In this document: positions 54,650 through 63,644 of the stretch, one piece after another
Numbering within the stretch: the stretch's first letter is position 1
How the letters are laid out: every line of letters starts with the position of its first letter
NCBI RefSeq assembly: GCF_000715015.1
Contig: NZ_JMIW01000009.1
Span: 1-64,000, forward strand
DNA length: 64,000 bases
DNA from: Erythrobacter longus
GTDB lineage: Bacteria > Pseudomonadota > Alphaproteobacteria > Sphingomonadales > Sphingomonadaceae
Direction of reading: 5' to 3'
Notes under the pieces: model-generated
What the model saw: only the letters and a program-made list of their open reading frames with translations
What the model was told of the DNA's origin: nothing
Database searches by the model: none
Program-made: the position numbers and the translations under genes

Positions 54650-55168
54650 ATGGCCGACGAAGGCGACGTTCTCACCAATCTAGACAATGCAGGCGCAAAC
54701 GGCGCGGATGATCAACCAGCGGCTGGCATCATCACGCAATATGTCAAAGACCTCTCGGTCGAAAACCCAAGCGCGCCAGAGGTGTACCAATGGCCAGACC
54801 AGCCCAAGGTTGACGTACAGTTCAACATTGGCGCGGCCCCCAAGGGCGAAGATGTCCATGAGGTTGAACTGAAGATCAACATCACCGCAGCAGCGGAACG
54901 CGGCCCTGCCTATATCATTGAGCTCGCCTACTGCGCGCTGATCGGCATTCGCAACATCCCTGAAGAACAGGCCCACGCCTTCCTTTACGGCGAAGCACCG
55001 CGCATCATCTTCCCATTTGCGCGCCGAGTGATTGCCGATGCCGTGCGCGATGCAGGCTTCCCGCCGCTCATGATTGAGCCGATTGATTTCAACGGTCTTT
55101 ACATCCAGCAGCTTCAGGCCAAGCGTGCGCAAGAAGGCGCGGTAACCACGCCTTCGCCTACAGCGTAA
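54650..55168 (+). CDS. secB: Protein-export chaperone SecB
   Basis: 172 aa. It holds preproteins unfolded and delivers them to SecA. The sequence has YVKDLSVENPSAPEVYQW, then VHEVELKINITA, the turn EQAHAFLYGEAPRIIFPFARRVIADAVRDAGFPPLMIEPIDF and a variable C-terminus. Length and motifs are standard. It is divergent from timA, the usual alphaproteobacterial neighbour. Confidence 0.96.
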   Translation: MADEGDVLTNLDNAGANGADDQPAAGIITQYVKDLSVENPSAPEVYQWPDQPKVDVQFNIGAAPKGEDVHEVELKINITAAAERGPAYIIELAYCALIGIRNIPEEQAHAFLYGEAPRIIFPFARRVIADAVRDAGFPPLMIEPIDFNGLYIQQLQAKRAQEGAVTTPSPTA

Positions 55169-55215
55169 GAGCCAATACCTTGCGTTCAGCTCGGCGCGCG
55201 GGAATACGATAACCC

Positions 55216-56793
55216 ATGAGCCTGCTTAAAAATGTGGGGACCATCGGGTCCCTCACCCTCGTCAGCCGGATCGCCGGGATGGCGCGCGAAATGATCTTCG
55301 CGCGCATCCTTGGCGCAAACGGCGTGACGGATGCATGGTTTCAGGCCTTCATCATCCCCAACGTGTTCCGCCGCCTGTTTGCAGAAGGCGCATTTTCGGC
55401 CGCCTTTGTGCCAATGTTTTCCAGACGATTGCATGGGAAGGATGACGAGCAAGAAGGCTTGGAAGACGCCAAGAGTTTCAGCGCCGATGTGCTGAGCGTG
55501 TTTCTGCCGGTTCTGATCGCGCTGGTGGCGGTGTTTGAGATCGCGATGCCCGGCGTCATCTGGGTCCTGTCGGAAAAGCCGCTGGACTATGAGACCTATC
55601 CGCTCGCGGTTGATTTTGCGCGGATCATGTTCCCCTACATCATCCTCGTATCGCTCGTGACGCTGTTCACAGGGATGCTCAATTCGGTGTCGCGTTTCGC
55701 ACCGGGGGCATCTTTTCCGATTATCTTGAACCTTGTCCTGATTGCGGCGCTTTTGGCGGGCGAATGGTTTGCGCAAACCACAGGCGCCAGCGTCACCCAG
55801 ATCGCATACGGCATCGCATGGGCGGTGACAGGCGCAGGGGTGATGCAGCTCGCATGGCTGTATTACTGGACCCGGGTCGAAGGGTTTCGCCCCAGGCTTT
55901 TGTGGCCGCGTATCACGCCAGAGGTAAAGCGGCTTTCGATCATCGCCCTTCCCGCAGCGATTGGCGGCGGCGCGTATCAGATCAACACTCTGGTGCAGCT
56001 TTATTTCCTCAACCAGCTTGAGGATGGAGCGGTCAGCTACATGAATTATGCCGACCGCCTGAACCAATTGCCGCTTGGGATTATCGGGATTGCGCTTTCG
56101 ACGGCGATCCTGCCTTCATTGAGCAAATTTGTGGGCGGCGATGACAAGGACAGCGCGGACCGACTACAGTCGAATGCGATCGAACTGGCGATGCTGCTCA
56201 CCATTCCCGCGGCTGTGGCCCTCGCGATTTGTGCCGAGGCGTTTGTGACGATGATTTTCCAAGGCGGGCGGTTTGACCTCGCGGATGCGGCGATAACGGG
56301 TCAGGTGCTCAGCACCCTCGTGCTGGGCCTTCCAGCCTATGTGCTGGTGAAGGTGCTGGTGCCCAATTTCTATGCGCGGTCTGATACACGCACCCCGGTG
56401 GTGGCGGCGTTCATTTCCTTGGCCGTGTTTATCACTTCGACAATTTTCTTCCTCGACACCTATGGCGTGATCGGCGTTGCCTTTGCCAGCGTTGTGGGCG
56501 CGTGGATCAATGTGGTGTTCCTGATGATCGTGCTGGCCTCGCGCGGGTTTTATGCCATGCCCGCCATCCTGCTTTTCCGCATCGCCAAACAGGTCCTCGC
56601 AGCTGCCGCTATGGGCGCAGCGCTTTACTACGCAAACGATTTGCTCACTGGCTGGTATTCGGCAGGATTGTTTGCGCGTTTGGGGGCATTGGGCGTGCTC
56701 GTCGGGGCGGCTTTGGTGGTCTATTTCGGCATTGCCTTTGCCATTGGCGCAATCGACAAACAACGCATCGCTGCCCTCACCCGCAAGCAATAG
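55216..56793 (+). CDS. murJ: Lipid II flippase MurJ
   Basis: 525 aa with about fourteen transmembrane helices. It flips lipid-linked peptidoglycan precursor. The family start is clear: VSRIAGMAREMIFARILGANGVTDAWFQAFIIPNVFRRLFAEGAFSAAFVPMF. YMNYADRLNQLPLGIIGIALSTAILPSLS is also typical. It is 47 bases after secB. Confidence 0.96.
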   Translation: MSLLKNVGTIGSLTLVSRIAGMAREMIFARILGANGVTDAWFQAFIIPNVFRRLFAEGAFSAAFVPMFSRRLHGKDDEQEGLEDAKSFSADVLSVFLPVLIALVAVFEIAMPGVIWVLSEKPLDYETYPLAVDFARIMFPYIILVSLVTLFTGMLNSVSRFAPGASFPIILNLVLIAALLAGEWFAQTTGASVTQIAYGIAWAVTGAGVMQLAWLYYWTRVEGFRPRLLWPRITPEVKRLSIIALPAAIGGGAYQINTLVQLYFLNQLEDGAVSYMNYADRLNQLPLGIIGIALSTAILPSLSKFVGGDDKDSADRLQSNAIELAMLLTIPAAVALAICAEAFVTMIFQGGRFDLADAAITGQVLSTLVLGLPAYVLVKVLVPNFYARSDTRTPVVAAFISLAVFITSTIFFLDTYGVIGVAFASVVGAWINVVFLMIVLASRGFYAMPAILLFRIAKQVLAAAAMGAALYYANDLLTGWYSAGLFARLGALGVLVGAALVVYFGIAFAIGAIDKQRIAALTRKQ

Positions 56794-56999
56794 GCTTTTC
56801 TTGCCCAGCTATGTTCTTGCCCAGCGAAACGCATCTGCTATTGGCAATCCTCATGACCAACACATTCTTCTCGGCCAGTTCAGCCCCACTGCGTTTCGCA
56901 GTGCTCGGGCGGGCGGCCCATAATTGGCCGATTGGGCGATGGCTCGGAAGCTTCTAAAGCTCTAACCTGCCAATCAATTTAGAAGAAAGAGTACCCACA
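56794..56999. other. murJ-trpS spacer with a perfect hairpin
   Basis: About 200 bases. A perfect stem-loop, CACTGCG-TTT-CGCAGTG, lies at 56887-56903. The trpS ribosome binding site AGAAAGAG precedes the ATG. No gene seen. Confidence 0.45.
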
Positions 57000-58034
57000 A
57001 TGAGAGTCGTCTCAGGCATCCAGCCCACCGGAAAGCCGCACCTTGGCAATTACCTTGGCGCGATCGTCAACTATGTGAAGTTGCAAGACGAAGCACAGGC
57101 CGCAGGCGGCGAATGTTTCATTTTTCTCGCTGACCTGCACGCCATATCGCAGCCGCATGACCCCGCCGAGCTGACCCAGAACACCCGTGAAATGGTGGCA
57201 ACGCTTGTGGCTTGCGGAGTGGACCCTTCCAAGACGATCCTGTTCAATCAGGCACAGGTGCCAGCCCACGCAGAGATGCAATGGCTGCTAAACGGCACCG
57301 CGCGCATGGGGTGGCTAAACCGGATGACGCAGTGGAAGGACAAGGCGGGCAAAAACCGCGAGGGGCAATCGGTTGCGCTCTTCACTTACCCTGTGTTGCA
57401 GGCCGCCGACGTGCTGCTTTATCAGGCGACCCATGTGCCCGTTGGCGAAGACCAGAAACAGCATCTGGAGCTTGCCCGCGACATTGCGCAGAAATTCAAC
57501 ACGGATTTTTGTCCCCCAAATGAAGATGGCTCAGATGCACCGCTGTTTACCTTGCCCGAGCCTTACATCCCGCCTGCTGCTGCGCGGATCATGTCCTTGC
57601 GCGATGGCACGTCCAAGATGAGCAAATCCGACCCATCAGAGATGAGCCGGATCAGCCTTACCGATGACGCCGATACGGTGATGAAAAAGGTCAAGAAGGC
57701 CAAGACCGATCCCGAACCACTTCCAAGCGAAGAAGCGGGTCTTGAGGGGCGCGCCGAGGCGAAAAACCTTGTTGGTATCTACAGCGCTCTGACCGGCCAA
57801 AGCGTGGGCCAGGTGCTTGCCGAACATGGCGGCCAGGGGTTTGGCGCGTTCAAACCGGCGCTTGGCGAGGTTCTGGTGGAAACGCTGCGCCCCATCAACG
57901 AACGCTTCATGGAACTCAAAGACGACTTGGAAGCATTGGATGCGATCCTTGCCCGAGGCGCGGCACAAGCGCGCGAGCACGGCCTTCCGACCCTTGATGC
58001 AACTTATAAAGCGTTGGGACTGGTGCGCGGTTAG
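57000..58034 (+). CDS. trpS: Tryptophan--tRNA ligase
   Basis: 344 aa class I synthetase. The HIGH-like motif is in GIQPTGKPHLGNYLGA, and the KMSKS loop is in DGTSKMSKSDPSEMSR. YPVLQAADVLLYQATHVPVGEDQKQHLELARDIA is the usual Trp/ATP pocket region. Standard length. A repeat element follows the gene. Confidence 0.97.
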   Translation: MRVVSGIQPTGKPHLGNYLGAIVNYVKLQDEAQAAGGECFIFLADLHAISQPHDPAELTQNTREMVATLVACGVDPSKTILFNQAQVPAHAEMQWLLNGTARMGWLNRMTQWKDKAGKNREGQSVALFTYPVLQAADVLLYQATHVPVGEDQKQHLELARDIAQKFNTDFCPPNEDGSDAPLFTLPEPYIPPAAARIMSLRDGTSKMSKSDPSEMSRISLTDDADTVMKKVKKAKTDPEPLPSEEAGLEGRAEAKNLVGIYSALTGQSVGQVLAEHGGQGFGAFKPALGEVLVETLRPINERFMELKDDLEALDAILARGAAQAREHGLPTLDATYKALGLVRG

Positions 58035-58066
58035 AGCACGGCGCAGAGGGCGCCTGGGGTCAGGAC

Positions 58067-58230
58067 CCTAGGCTCAGGACCTATTAAACCCGCCTTCGAG
58101 GTTTGAAGCAAAATGGCCTTGTGCAAGGAGTAAAGGTGCAGGAATACCGGCGGTCTTTCAGCGCACTTTCGCCCGATATGTTCGTCATTCCGGCGCCTCG
58201 AAGGCGGGTTTAATAGGTCCTGAGCCTAGG
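58067..58230 (+). repeat. Inverted-repeat element, copy 2 (164 bp) after trpS
   Basis: The ends are perfect 35-bp inverted repeats (58067-58101 and 58196-58230) beginning CCTAGGCTCAGGACCTATTA. The 94-bp core matches copy 1 (48284-48480) in reverse orientation for about 35 bases next to one arm and about 24 next to the other; copy 1 has an extra hairpin segment. The arm sequence differs from copy 1 (TAAACCCGCCTT against GAATCCCACCTT), but each copy is self-complementary. Confidence 0.9.
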
Positions 58231-58481
58231 CCGCTTGGCTTACTTCCAAGGGGCGTATACCAATTGGGCGACCCCATGTTCAAATGGGGTTCAGCGTACT
58301 AAGTTATGCTTGTGCGCGGGTGATGACCCAGGGCAAAAAGGTGACGCCGCCGCGAATGAGATCGCGACGGATGCGCGAGGGCAATGCTGGTTTGGGCCGA
58401 TTTGGAAAAGCACCCGTAAAGAACAACGCTAGCGGTCCCCTGTTGCAAGGGTCTCACTGGCGATTTTGTGAAGGATATGGC
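58231..58481. other. Upstream region of the DUF4136 lipoprotein gene
   Basis: 250 bases between the repeat element and the lipoprotein start. A short stem CCCCATGTTCAAATGGGG lies at 58273-58290. An in-frame extension of the downstream ORF covers part of it but has no signal peptide and is not believed. Confidence 0.35.
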
Positions 58482-59192
58482 ATGAACTCCAACATTATGA
58501 CCCTCGAAACTGAAAATTCGCGCTCATCACTCACTCGTACCCTTGTGCGGGTGGGACTGATTGCAAGCATGGCAGTCGGCCTTTCGGCCTGCGCCTCTTC
58601 CTTCAAAGCGGATGTCTCGCGCTTTCAAGCGCAATTGCCCGCACCCCAGGGACAATCCTTTGCCGTGGTTGCCGATGATCCGGCGCTTGCAGGAGGCCTT
58701 GAATTTGCGACCTATGCAAATCTGGTCGCCGCCGAAATGGCAGAGCTTGGCTATACCCCTGCGGCCTCCCCTGAAAGCGCCACCTTGCTCGTTCGCTTTG
58801 ACTATGATGTCGATAACGGCCGTGAGCGGGTCCGCACCACCAATGTGGGCGCTGGCTTTGGCCGGTTTGGTCCGTGGGGCCCATGGGGCGGGTTTGGTGG
58901 ATTTGGTTTCCAACGTAATTTCGCCTTTGGTTTTTATGACCCATGGCTTGCCGGGCCAGAAGTGCGCAGCTTCACCGTCTACACCAGCGAAGTCGATGTG
59001 AAGATCGACAACAATGCAACCGGTGAGCGCCTTTTCGAAGGACAAGCGCAAGCCGCATCACGATCTAACCGCCTGCAAAGCCTGGTTCCCAACCTTGTCG
59101 ATGCAATTTTTACCGATTTTCCGGGAAACTCTGGCGAAGTTCTGCGTATTACTATTCGTGAAGATGGCAAAAGCGTAAAGCCAGTCAACTGA
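58482..59192 (+). CDS. DUF4136 family lipoprotein
   Basis: 236 aa. The signal with lipobox Cys (LVRVGLIASMAVGLSAC) predicts a lipoprotein. The mature domain has the DUF4136 pattern: QSFAVVADDPALAGGLEFATYANLVAAEMAELGYTPAASPESATLLVRFDYDV. A Gly/Phe/Trp-rich loop (GFGRFGPWGPWGG) follows. AAGGA is well spaced before this ATG. Function unknown. Confidence 0.87.
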   Translation: MNSNIMTLETENSRSSLTRTLVRVGLIASMAVGLSACASSFKADVSRFQAQLPAPQGQSFAVVADDPALAGGLEFATYANLVAAEMAELGYTPAASPESATLLVRFDYDVDNGRERVRTTNVGAGFGRFGPWGPWGGFGGFGFQRNFAFGFYDPWLAGPEVRSFTVYTSEVDVKIDNNATGERLFEGQAQAASRSNRLQSLVPNLVDAIFTDFPGNSGEVLRITIREDGKSVKPVN

Positions 59193-59225
59193 CACACACC
59201 CTGACACAGCCCGTGGATGGGACGG

Positions 59226-59258
59226 AAAGGCGGCGGAAGGGATCAGCGCCGCCTTTTT
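59226..59258 (+). terminator. Terminator after the DUF4136 gene
   Basis: Arms aaggcggcg and cgccgcctt, 11-base loop, then TTTTT. Confidence 0.85.
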
Positions 59259-59292
59259 GTGTCAGGCTCCAAAAACTTGAACATCTTTGCCA

Positions 59293-60297
59293 ATGATCGA
59301 TCACCGTTCGAACCCCAATCAGTCTTTAAAACTTTGCCTTAAAGCATTTGGCATGGCCGCCTTGGCCTGCGCATCTGCGCCTGTCGTTGCCATGCAACAA
59401 TCGGGCGAGGAGACATTTGTCGATCTGGGGCGTTGGGTGGTCGTGCAAAATGAAAATGCGCGCACTTGCGAATTGCGGCTGACCAATCACCCTCAAGTCG
59501 TGCTGCGCTACAGCATGGCCGATGGGCGCGCAGGCGTTCTGGCGCTTCAACGCAAATCCGGCAGCTTTTTCACCGGCATGGTGGGCGATGTGACATGGGC
59601 CTTTGATGAAGCACGTTTTGGCGGATACCAATCGGGCAATGGCTATTCATTATCGGCCAGCACAAGCGATGTCGAAGTGGCCTTTCGTTCGGCGAGAACC
59701 CTGTATGTCGATCACGGCGGAAATCAGCTTGCGCGCATTGACCTAACGACGAGCTCAGCGGGTTTTCGCCTGCTCAAGCAATGTGCAGAACAATGGCGCT
59801 ATATCCCGTGGTATCGCAGGCTGGCGGGCGCCAATACCCGCGATTTGGATGCGCCCAGCAGCAGGTCCAGCAGCAGGTCCAGCACCGGCACCGGCACCGT
59901 TCCTTCTGCGCCCTCACGCTCTCAGCCTTCACGCCAGCCCTCAAGCCAGCCCTCACGGCGGGGCGGCGTCGCTCCTCCTTTGGACCGGCCAACCCTCTTA
60001 GCGCCAGTGAGCGCTCGTCCGATCAACCCTGCTGGCTGGATTGGCAGCGATGACACCCTGCCCTGGCCCTCGCGCGGGTTCAAAAGCGGGCAAGGCGTTT
60101 TGCGCTACACGCTGCTGGTCAATGAAGAGGGACGCGCGGAAGAATGCGAAGTCGATCGCAGCACAGGCTCGCGCCGGTTTGATCGTGAGGCCTGCCGGAT
60201 ATTGATGGACCGCGCACGGTTTGAACCTGCCCGCGGGAGCGATGGTTCAGTCGCCAAGGCGCGTTACACCGCAAGCGTGCGGTTTGCGGGCGAGTAA
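59293..60297 (+). CDS. Exported protein with C-terminal TonB-like domain (paralogue 1)
   Basis: 334 aa. A signal peptide (FGMAALACASAPVVA) precedes a region of about 140 residues (FVDLGRWVVVQ ... ARTCELRL ... FRSARTLYVDHGG). A Ser/Arg/Pro-rich linker is followed by a TonB_C-type domain: GVLRYTLLVNEEGRAEECEVDRSTGSRRFDREACRILMDRARFEPARG. No transmembrane anchor remains after signal cleavage, so it is not a classical TonB. The next gene has the same architecture. A TTG two codons upstream is an alternative start. Confidence 0.82.
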   Translation: MIDHRSNPNQSLKLCLKAFGMAALACASAPVVAMQQSGEETFVDLGRWVVVQNENARTCELRLTNHPQVVLRYSMADGRAGVLALQRKSGSFFTGMVGDVTWAFDEARFGGYQSGNGYSLSASTSDVEVAFRSARTLYVDHGGNQLARIDLTTSSAGFRLLKQCAEQWRYIPWYRRLAGANTRDLDAPSSRSSSRSSTGTGTVPSAPSRSQPSRQPSSQPSRRGGVAPPLDRPTLLAPVSARPINPAGWIGSDDTLPWPSRGFKSGQGVLRYTLLVNEEGRAEECEVDRSTGSRRFDREACRILMDRARFEPARGSDGSVAKARYTASVRFAGE

Positions 60298-60309
60298 GGC
60301 TGAAATCAG

Positions 60310-60332
60310 CCCAGGATCAGGACCCCTTGGGG
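60310..60332. repeat. Short palindromic element between the two TonB-like genes
   Basis: cccaggatcaggaccccttgggg, followed by TTTTG. It contains the TCAGGACC core also seen at 58055-58066 and 61235-61246. It may serve as a terminator for paralogue 1. Confidence 0.4.
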
Positions 60333-60377
60333 TTTTGCCATTTGCATTTGGCCCGCTCATCATGTTTTGATCCGTCC

Positions 60378-61226
60378 ATGATAAACCCGGTATCCAAAGC
60401 CATTGCGGTGGCGGCATCAACCCTTGCCTGTCTCACGCCCTTGTCGCCCGTCAGCGCTCAAAACGAGGTTGAAGAATATGGCAAGGTGGGCGGTTGGACA
60501 GTGTCCGAAACCATCATTGAAACCTGTCGTCTTACGTGGTCCGAACGCGATGATGTGAAGCTCACCATCACCAGAGGCGGCGGGGAAGTCGGTTATCTGG
60601 GGCTCAGGGTAACAGGCTCTTCGCGCCCGCAAAGGCCCGGCGTTGTTACATTCGCGTTCGATGATGAAATCGTGCGCGGAGCGCTTTTGGGCGGGAATTA
60701 CTACACCCCCTCAGCGCCAGACGAACAGGTGATCGCATTCTTCCGGTCGGCAAACACAATGCAACTGCGGGTCGATGGCGAGGCTCGCTTTTCCTTTTCG
60801 CTCAAAGGCAGCAATGCCGCCTACGCAATGCTTTCTGAATGCGCCAGCCGGTGGCCTGAAAGCAGAGTTCCCTTGGTGCCGCCCCCACCGCCAAGCAATT
60901 ATCTGCAAAGGGAAATTCCCGATCCCAATCTGGCAGGCCCCTTTGCTGCCAATCGCGAGGTTGCGCCAATCCGGTCCGACCTGTGGTTTCCCAAAGGGCA
61001 AATCCCGATTTACGCGGATGACACAGGCTCCACCACGATTGGCGTCGTTATCGCGGTAAGCGGATCCGGTAAGCCCACCCAATGCGAGGTGAGCGAGCCC
61101 AGTGATGTTAAAGCAATCAACGAGCGCGCTTGCGGTATCATTATGGAGCGCGCCAAATTCAACCCGGCAACGGACGCACAGGGCACTGCGATTGCCTCGC
61201 GCTACACCACCCAAATAACGTTCTAG
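60378..61226 (+). CDS. Exported protein with C-terminal TonB-like domain (paralogue 2)
   Basis: 282 aa. A signal peptide (KAIAVAASTLACLTPLSPVSA) precedes an N-terminal region like that of the gene before (VGGWTVSETIIETCRLTWSE ... FFRSANTMQLRVDGEARFSF). A Pro-rich linker and a TonB_C-like domain follow (TTIGVVIAVSGSGKPTQCEVSEPSDVKAINERACGIIMERAKFNPATD). It is a diverged tandem duplicate. Cys pairs (C-x-V ... AC) are conserved between both copies. Confidence 0.82.
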   Translation: MINPVSKAIAVAASTLACLTPLSPVSAQNEVEEYGKVGGWTVSETIIETCRLTWSERDDVKLTITRGGGEVGYLGLRVTGSSRPQRPGVVTFAFDDEIVRGALLGGNYYTPSAPDEQVIAFFRSANTMQLRVDGEARFSFSLKGSNAAYAMLSECASRWPESRVPLVPPPPPSNYLQREIPDPNLAGPFAANREVAPIRSDLWFPKGQIPIYADDTGSTTIGVVIAVSGSGKPTQCEVSEPSDVKAINERACGIIMERAKFNPATDAQGTAIASRYTTQITF

Positions 61227-61253
61227 GCGCCTGAGGGTCCTGACCCTAGGCGC
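61227..61253. terminator. Palindrome between the TonB-like gene and dut
   Basis: Arms GCGCCTGAGGGTC and GACCCTAGGCGC (one bulge) fill the entire gap between two convergent stop codons. It shares its GGGTCAGGACCCT core with the sequence before the repeat element at 58050-58069. Probable bidirectional terminator built from a repeat. Confidence 0.55.
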
Positions 61254-61254
61254 A

Positions 61255-61710
61255 TCAGAGCTTGGCGTGCCCGCCGGTTGAGCCAAAGCCACCTTCGCCG
61301 CGCTGTGTCGCGTCCAGTTCGGCCACCTCTTGCCACAGCCCTTGCGTGACGGGGGCCACCACAAGCTGCGCCACGCGGTCGCCGCGCGCAATCGCGAAAT
61401 CTTCGGTCCCGTGGTTGATGAGCAGGACTTTCAATTCGCCGCGATAATCAGAATCGATCGTGCCCGGCGTATTGGGCACAGTAATGCCATGTTTGAACGC
61501 GAGGCCTGAACGCGGGCGGACCTGGATCTCGTAGCCTTGCGGGATCGCCACAGAAAGTCCGGTTGCCACTGGATGGCGCGCGCCCGGCGCAATCGTGACA
61601 TCTTCGGCCGCCACAACATCCATGCCCGCTGCGCCATCCGTGGCATAGGCTGGAAGCGGAAGCCCCTCGCCATGGGAAAGGCGCTTTACCTCAATCTGGA
61701 CCGTGTTCAT
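61255..61710 (-). CDS. dut: dUTP diphosphatase
   Basis: 151 aa. It hydrolyses dUTP to dUMP, keeping uracil out of DNA and feeding dTMP synthesis. The five trimer motifs are visible: [38 protein letters not shown] and [10 protein letters not shown]. The start shares one base with the coaBC stop (TAATG), so the genes are coupled. Confidence 0.97.
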   Translation of the reverse strand: MNTVQIEVKRLSHGEGLPLPAYATDGAAGMDVVAAEDVTIAPGARHPVATGLSVAIPQGYEIQVRPRSGLAFKHGITVPNTPGTIDSDYRGELKVLLINHGTEDFAIARGDRVAQLVVAPVTQGLWQEVAELDATQRGEGGFGSTGGHAKL

Positions 61711-63461
61711 TATTCAGCCGCTTTCGCTTGGAAGGTGTCGGCCACACGGGTCATAATCGCCATGGCAACCTCGGCTTTGGGCATTTCTTTCAGGTTTTCG
61801 ACGCCATCGGTGGTGATGATGTGAACCGTGTTTTCATCGCCGCCCATCACATCGCCTGACACGTCATTGGCGATGATCCAATCGGCCGCCTTGCGCTTGC
61901 GCTTTTGCTTGGCGTGGTCGATCACCCTTTCCGTTTCAGCAGCAAAACCAACGACGAGCGCAGGACGATCCTTGCCAGCTGCAAGATTGGTCAGAATGTC
62001 GGGGTTTTCGGTCAGCATCAAGGCAGGCGGGGCAGAGCCGCGTTTCTTGATCTTCTCATCGCGGTATTCCTTGGGCCGCCAATCCGAAACGGCAGCAACC
62101 ATAACCGCGACATCGCATGGCAGGGCGCGCTTGACCGCGCTGGCCATTTCTTCGGCGCTTTCCACGTCCACGCGTTTCACACCCGCTGGCGTTTTCAGAT
62201 AAACCGGACCTGCCACAAGGGTCACTTCTGCGCCCAGTGCCGCTGCCGCAGCCGCTATGGCAAAGCCTTGTTTGCCGCTGGAACGGTTGGCGATGTAACG
62301 CACCGGATCGATCGATTCCCACGTTGGCCCCGCTGTCACCAGCACATGGCGACCCTCAAGCGGTTGGTAGGATGCATCCGCAGTGATCCCGGCGATTTCT
62401 TCCTCATCGGCCTCAATGCTTTCCACCTTCGCAGGGCCAGCGGATTTTGCCGCAACCTTCGTTCTGGCCGCTTGCTCTGGTTCCAGATCGCTCGCCTTGT
62501 CTGACAGCCCCTCTTCGGATGCATCGGGCGCAAGGCGGCGGTCGTCCACCTCGTGGTTGATCGCGTCCTGATCGACGGGCGGTGCGGCCTTACCAGAGCC
62601 CTTCTTGGCAAGCGGAGAGCCGTCAAGCTCGGGATTAAACTCAATATCTTCTTCAGGCAGCTCTTCGAGGAATTCCTCGGGCACGTCTTCTTCCCCAAGC
62701 GCATCAAGTTCGGCCTCGATGTCTTCGGCGGTGCGCTTTTCGGTGGAGCGCGGAATGATGCGCGAGAGCAAGCCGCCAAGGCCGCCGGAAAAGGCGGATT
62801 CGCTTTCGTCTTCGGGCTCAAGCGCTTCAACCTCGCTTGCATCCACCGCAGGCGCTGGAACTGCAGGCGCTGGAGCGGCAGGCGCAGCTACTGGCACTTC
62901 CTCTTCCTCAACCTCAATCCCAAAGTGACCCGCAATCGCGCGCCAGATCGCCGGGGGTTCAGGAAGCCGGCCATAACCAAATTCGCCGCAAGCCATCGCC
63001 CCTTCATCAGGGTGAAGCACGGTGATGCCCTGATCGCGCAAGGTGGCCACATTGCGCGTCGTGGAGGCGTGCTCCCACATTTTCACATTCATCGCGGGCA
63101 CAGCCATCACCGGCTTGTTCGTGGCAAGCAGCAAGGTCGTCGCCAGATCATCGGCAACCCCTGCCGCCATTTTGGCCATAAGGTCCGCTGTTGCCGGGCA
63201 AACAACCAGAAGATCCGCCTCTCGCGAAAGCTCGATATGCCCCATCTCGACCTCGTTCTTGAGATCGAACAGCGAAGTATAAACCTGATTTTCGGAAAGA
63301 GCGGCCAAAGACATAGGCGTCACAAACTGCTGCCCCCCTTTGGTGACCACGCAAGTGACATCGCCGCCTGCCTTGCGGATAAGGCGCACAAGCTCGAGCG
63401 ATTTGAAAGCAGCAATGCCGCCGCCCACAACCAGCAGAATTTTTGGTCCCTTACCGCTCAC
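61710..63461 (-). CDS. coaBC: CoaBC: phosphopantothenoylcysteine decarboxylase / synthetase
   Basis: 583 aa from a GTG start. The N-terminal CoaC flavoprotein domain ([41 protein letters not shown]) decarboxylates PPC. The C-terminal CoaB domain ([46 protein letters not shown]) makes it from phosphopantothenate and Cys with CTP. Between them (about residues 190-375) is an unusual acidic Ala/Glu/Pro-rich linker of about 185 residues. It makes the protein longer than the usual ~400 aa. It feeds coenzyme A synthesis and precedes dut. Confidence 0.96.
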   Translation of the reverse strand: MSGKGPKILLVVGGGIAAFKSLELVRLIRKAGGDVTCVVTKGGQQFVTPMSLAALSENQVYTSLFDLKNEVEMGHIELSREADLLVVCPATADLMAKMAAGVADDLATTLLLATNKPVMAVPAMNVKMWEHASTTRNVATLRDQGITVLHPDEGAMACGEFGYGRLPEPPAIWRAIAGHFGIEVEEEEVPVAAPAAPAPAVPAPAVDASEVEALEPEDESESAFSGGLGGLLSRIIPRSTEKRTAEDIEAELDALGEEDVPEEFLEELPEEDIEFNPELDGSPLAKKGSGKAAPPVDQDAINHEVDDRRLAPDASEEGLSDKASDLEPEQAARTKVAAKSAGPAKVESIEADEEEIAGITADASYQPLEGRHVLVTAGPTWESIDPVRYIANRSSGKQGFAIAAAAAALGAEVTLVAGPVYLKTPAGVKRVDVESAEEMASAVKRALPCDVAVMVAAVSDWRPKEYRDEKIKKRGSAPPALMLTENPDILTNLAAGKDRPALVVGFAAETERVIDHAKQKRKRKAADWIIANDVSGDVMGGDENTVHIITTDGVENLKEMPKAEVAMAIMTRVADTFQAKAAE

Positions 63462-63644
63462 TGCCTGTCACACTCCCTTACAAAAGCAGCCCGAGCCCAA
63501 TCATGGCCCGCGTGCACCCGTCTAACCGCCTTAGCCCCCCTCGCCAAGCTTTCAGAAGCCTTGCGCTGAGATGGTTAAGATTGCACTTATGCAGGCAGCC
63601 TTGGGGCTTAGCGGCTCTTGGGGGGACAATGAAGGGGATCATTT

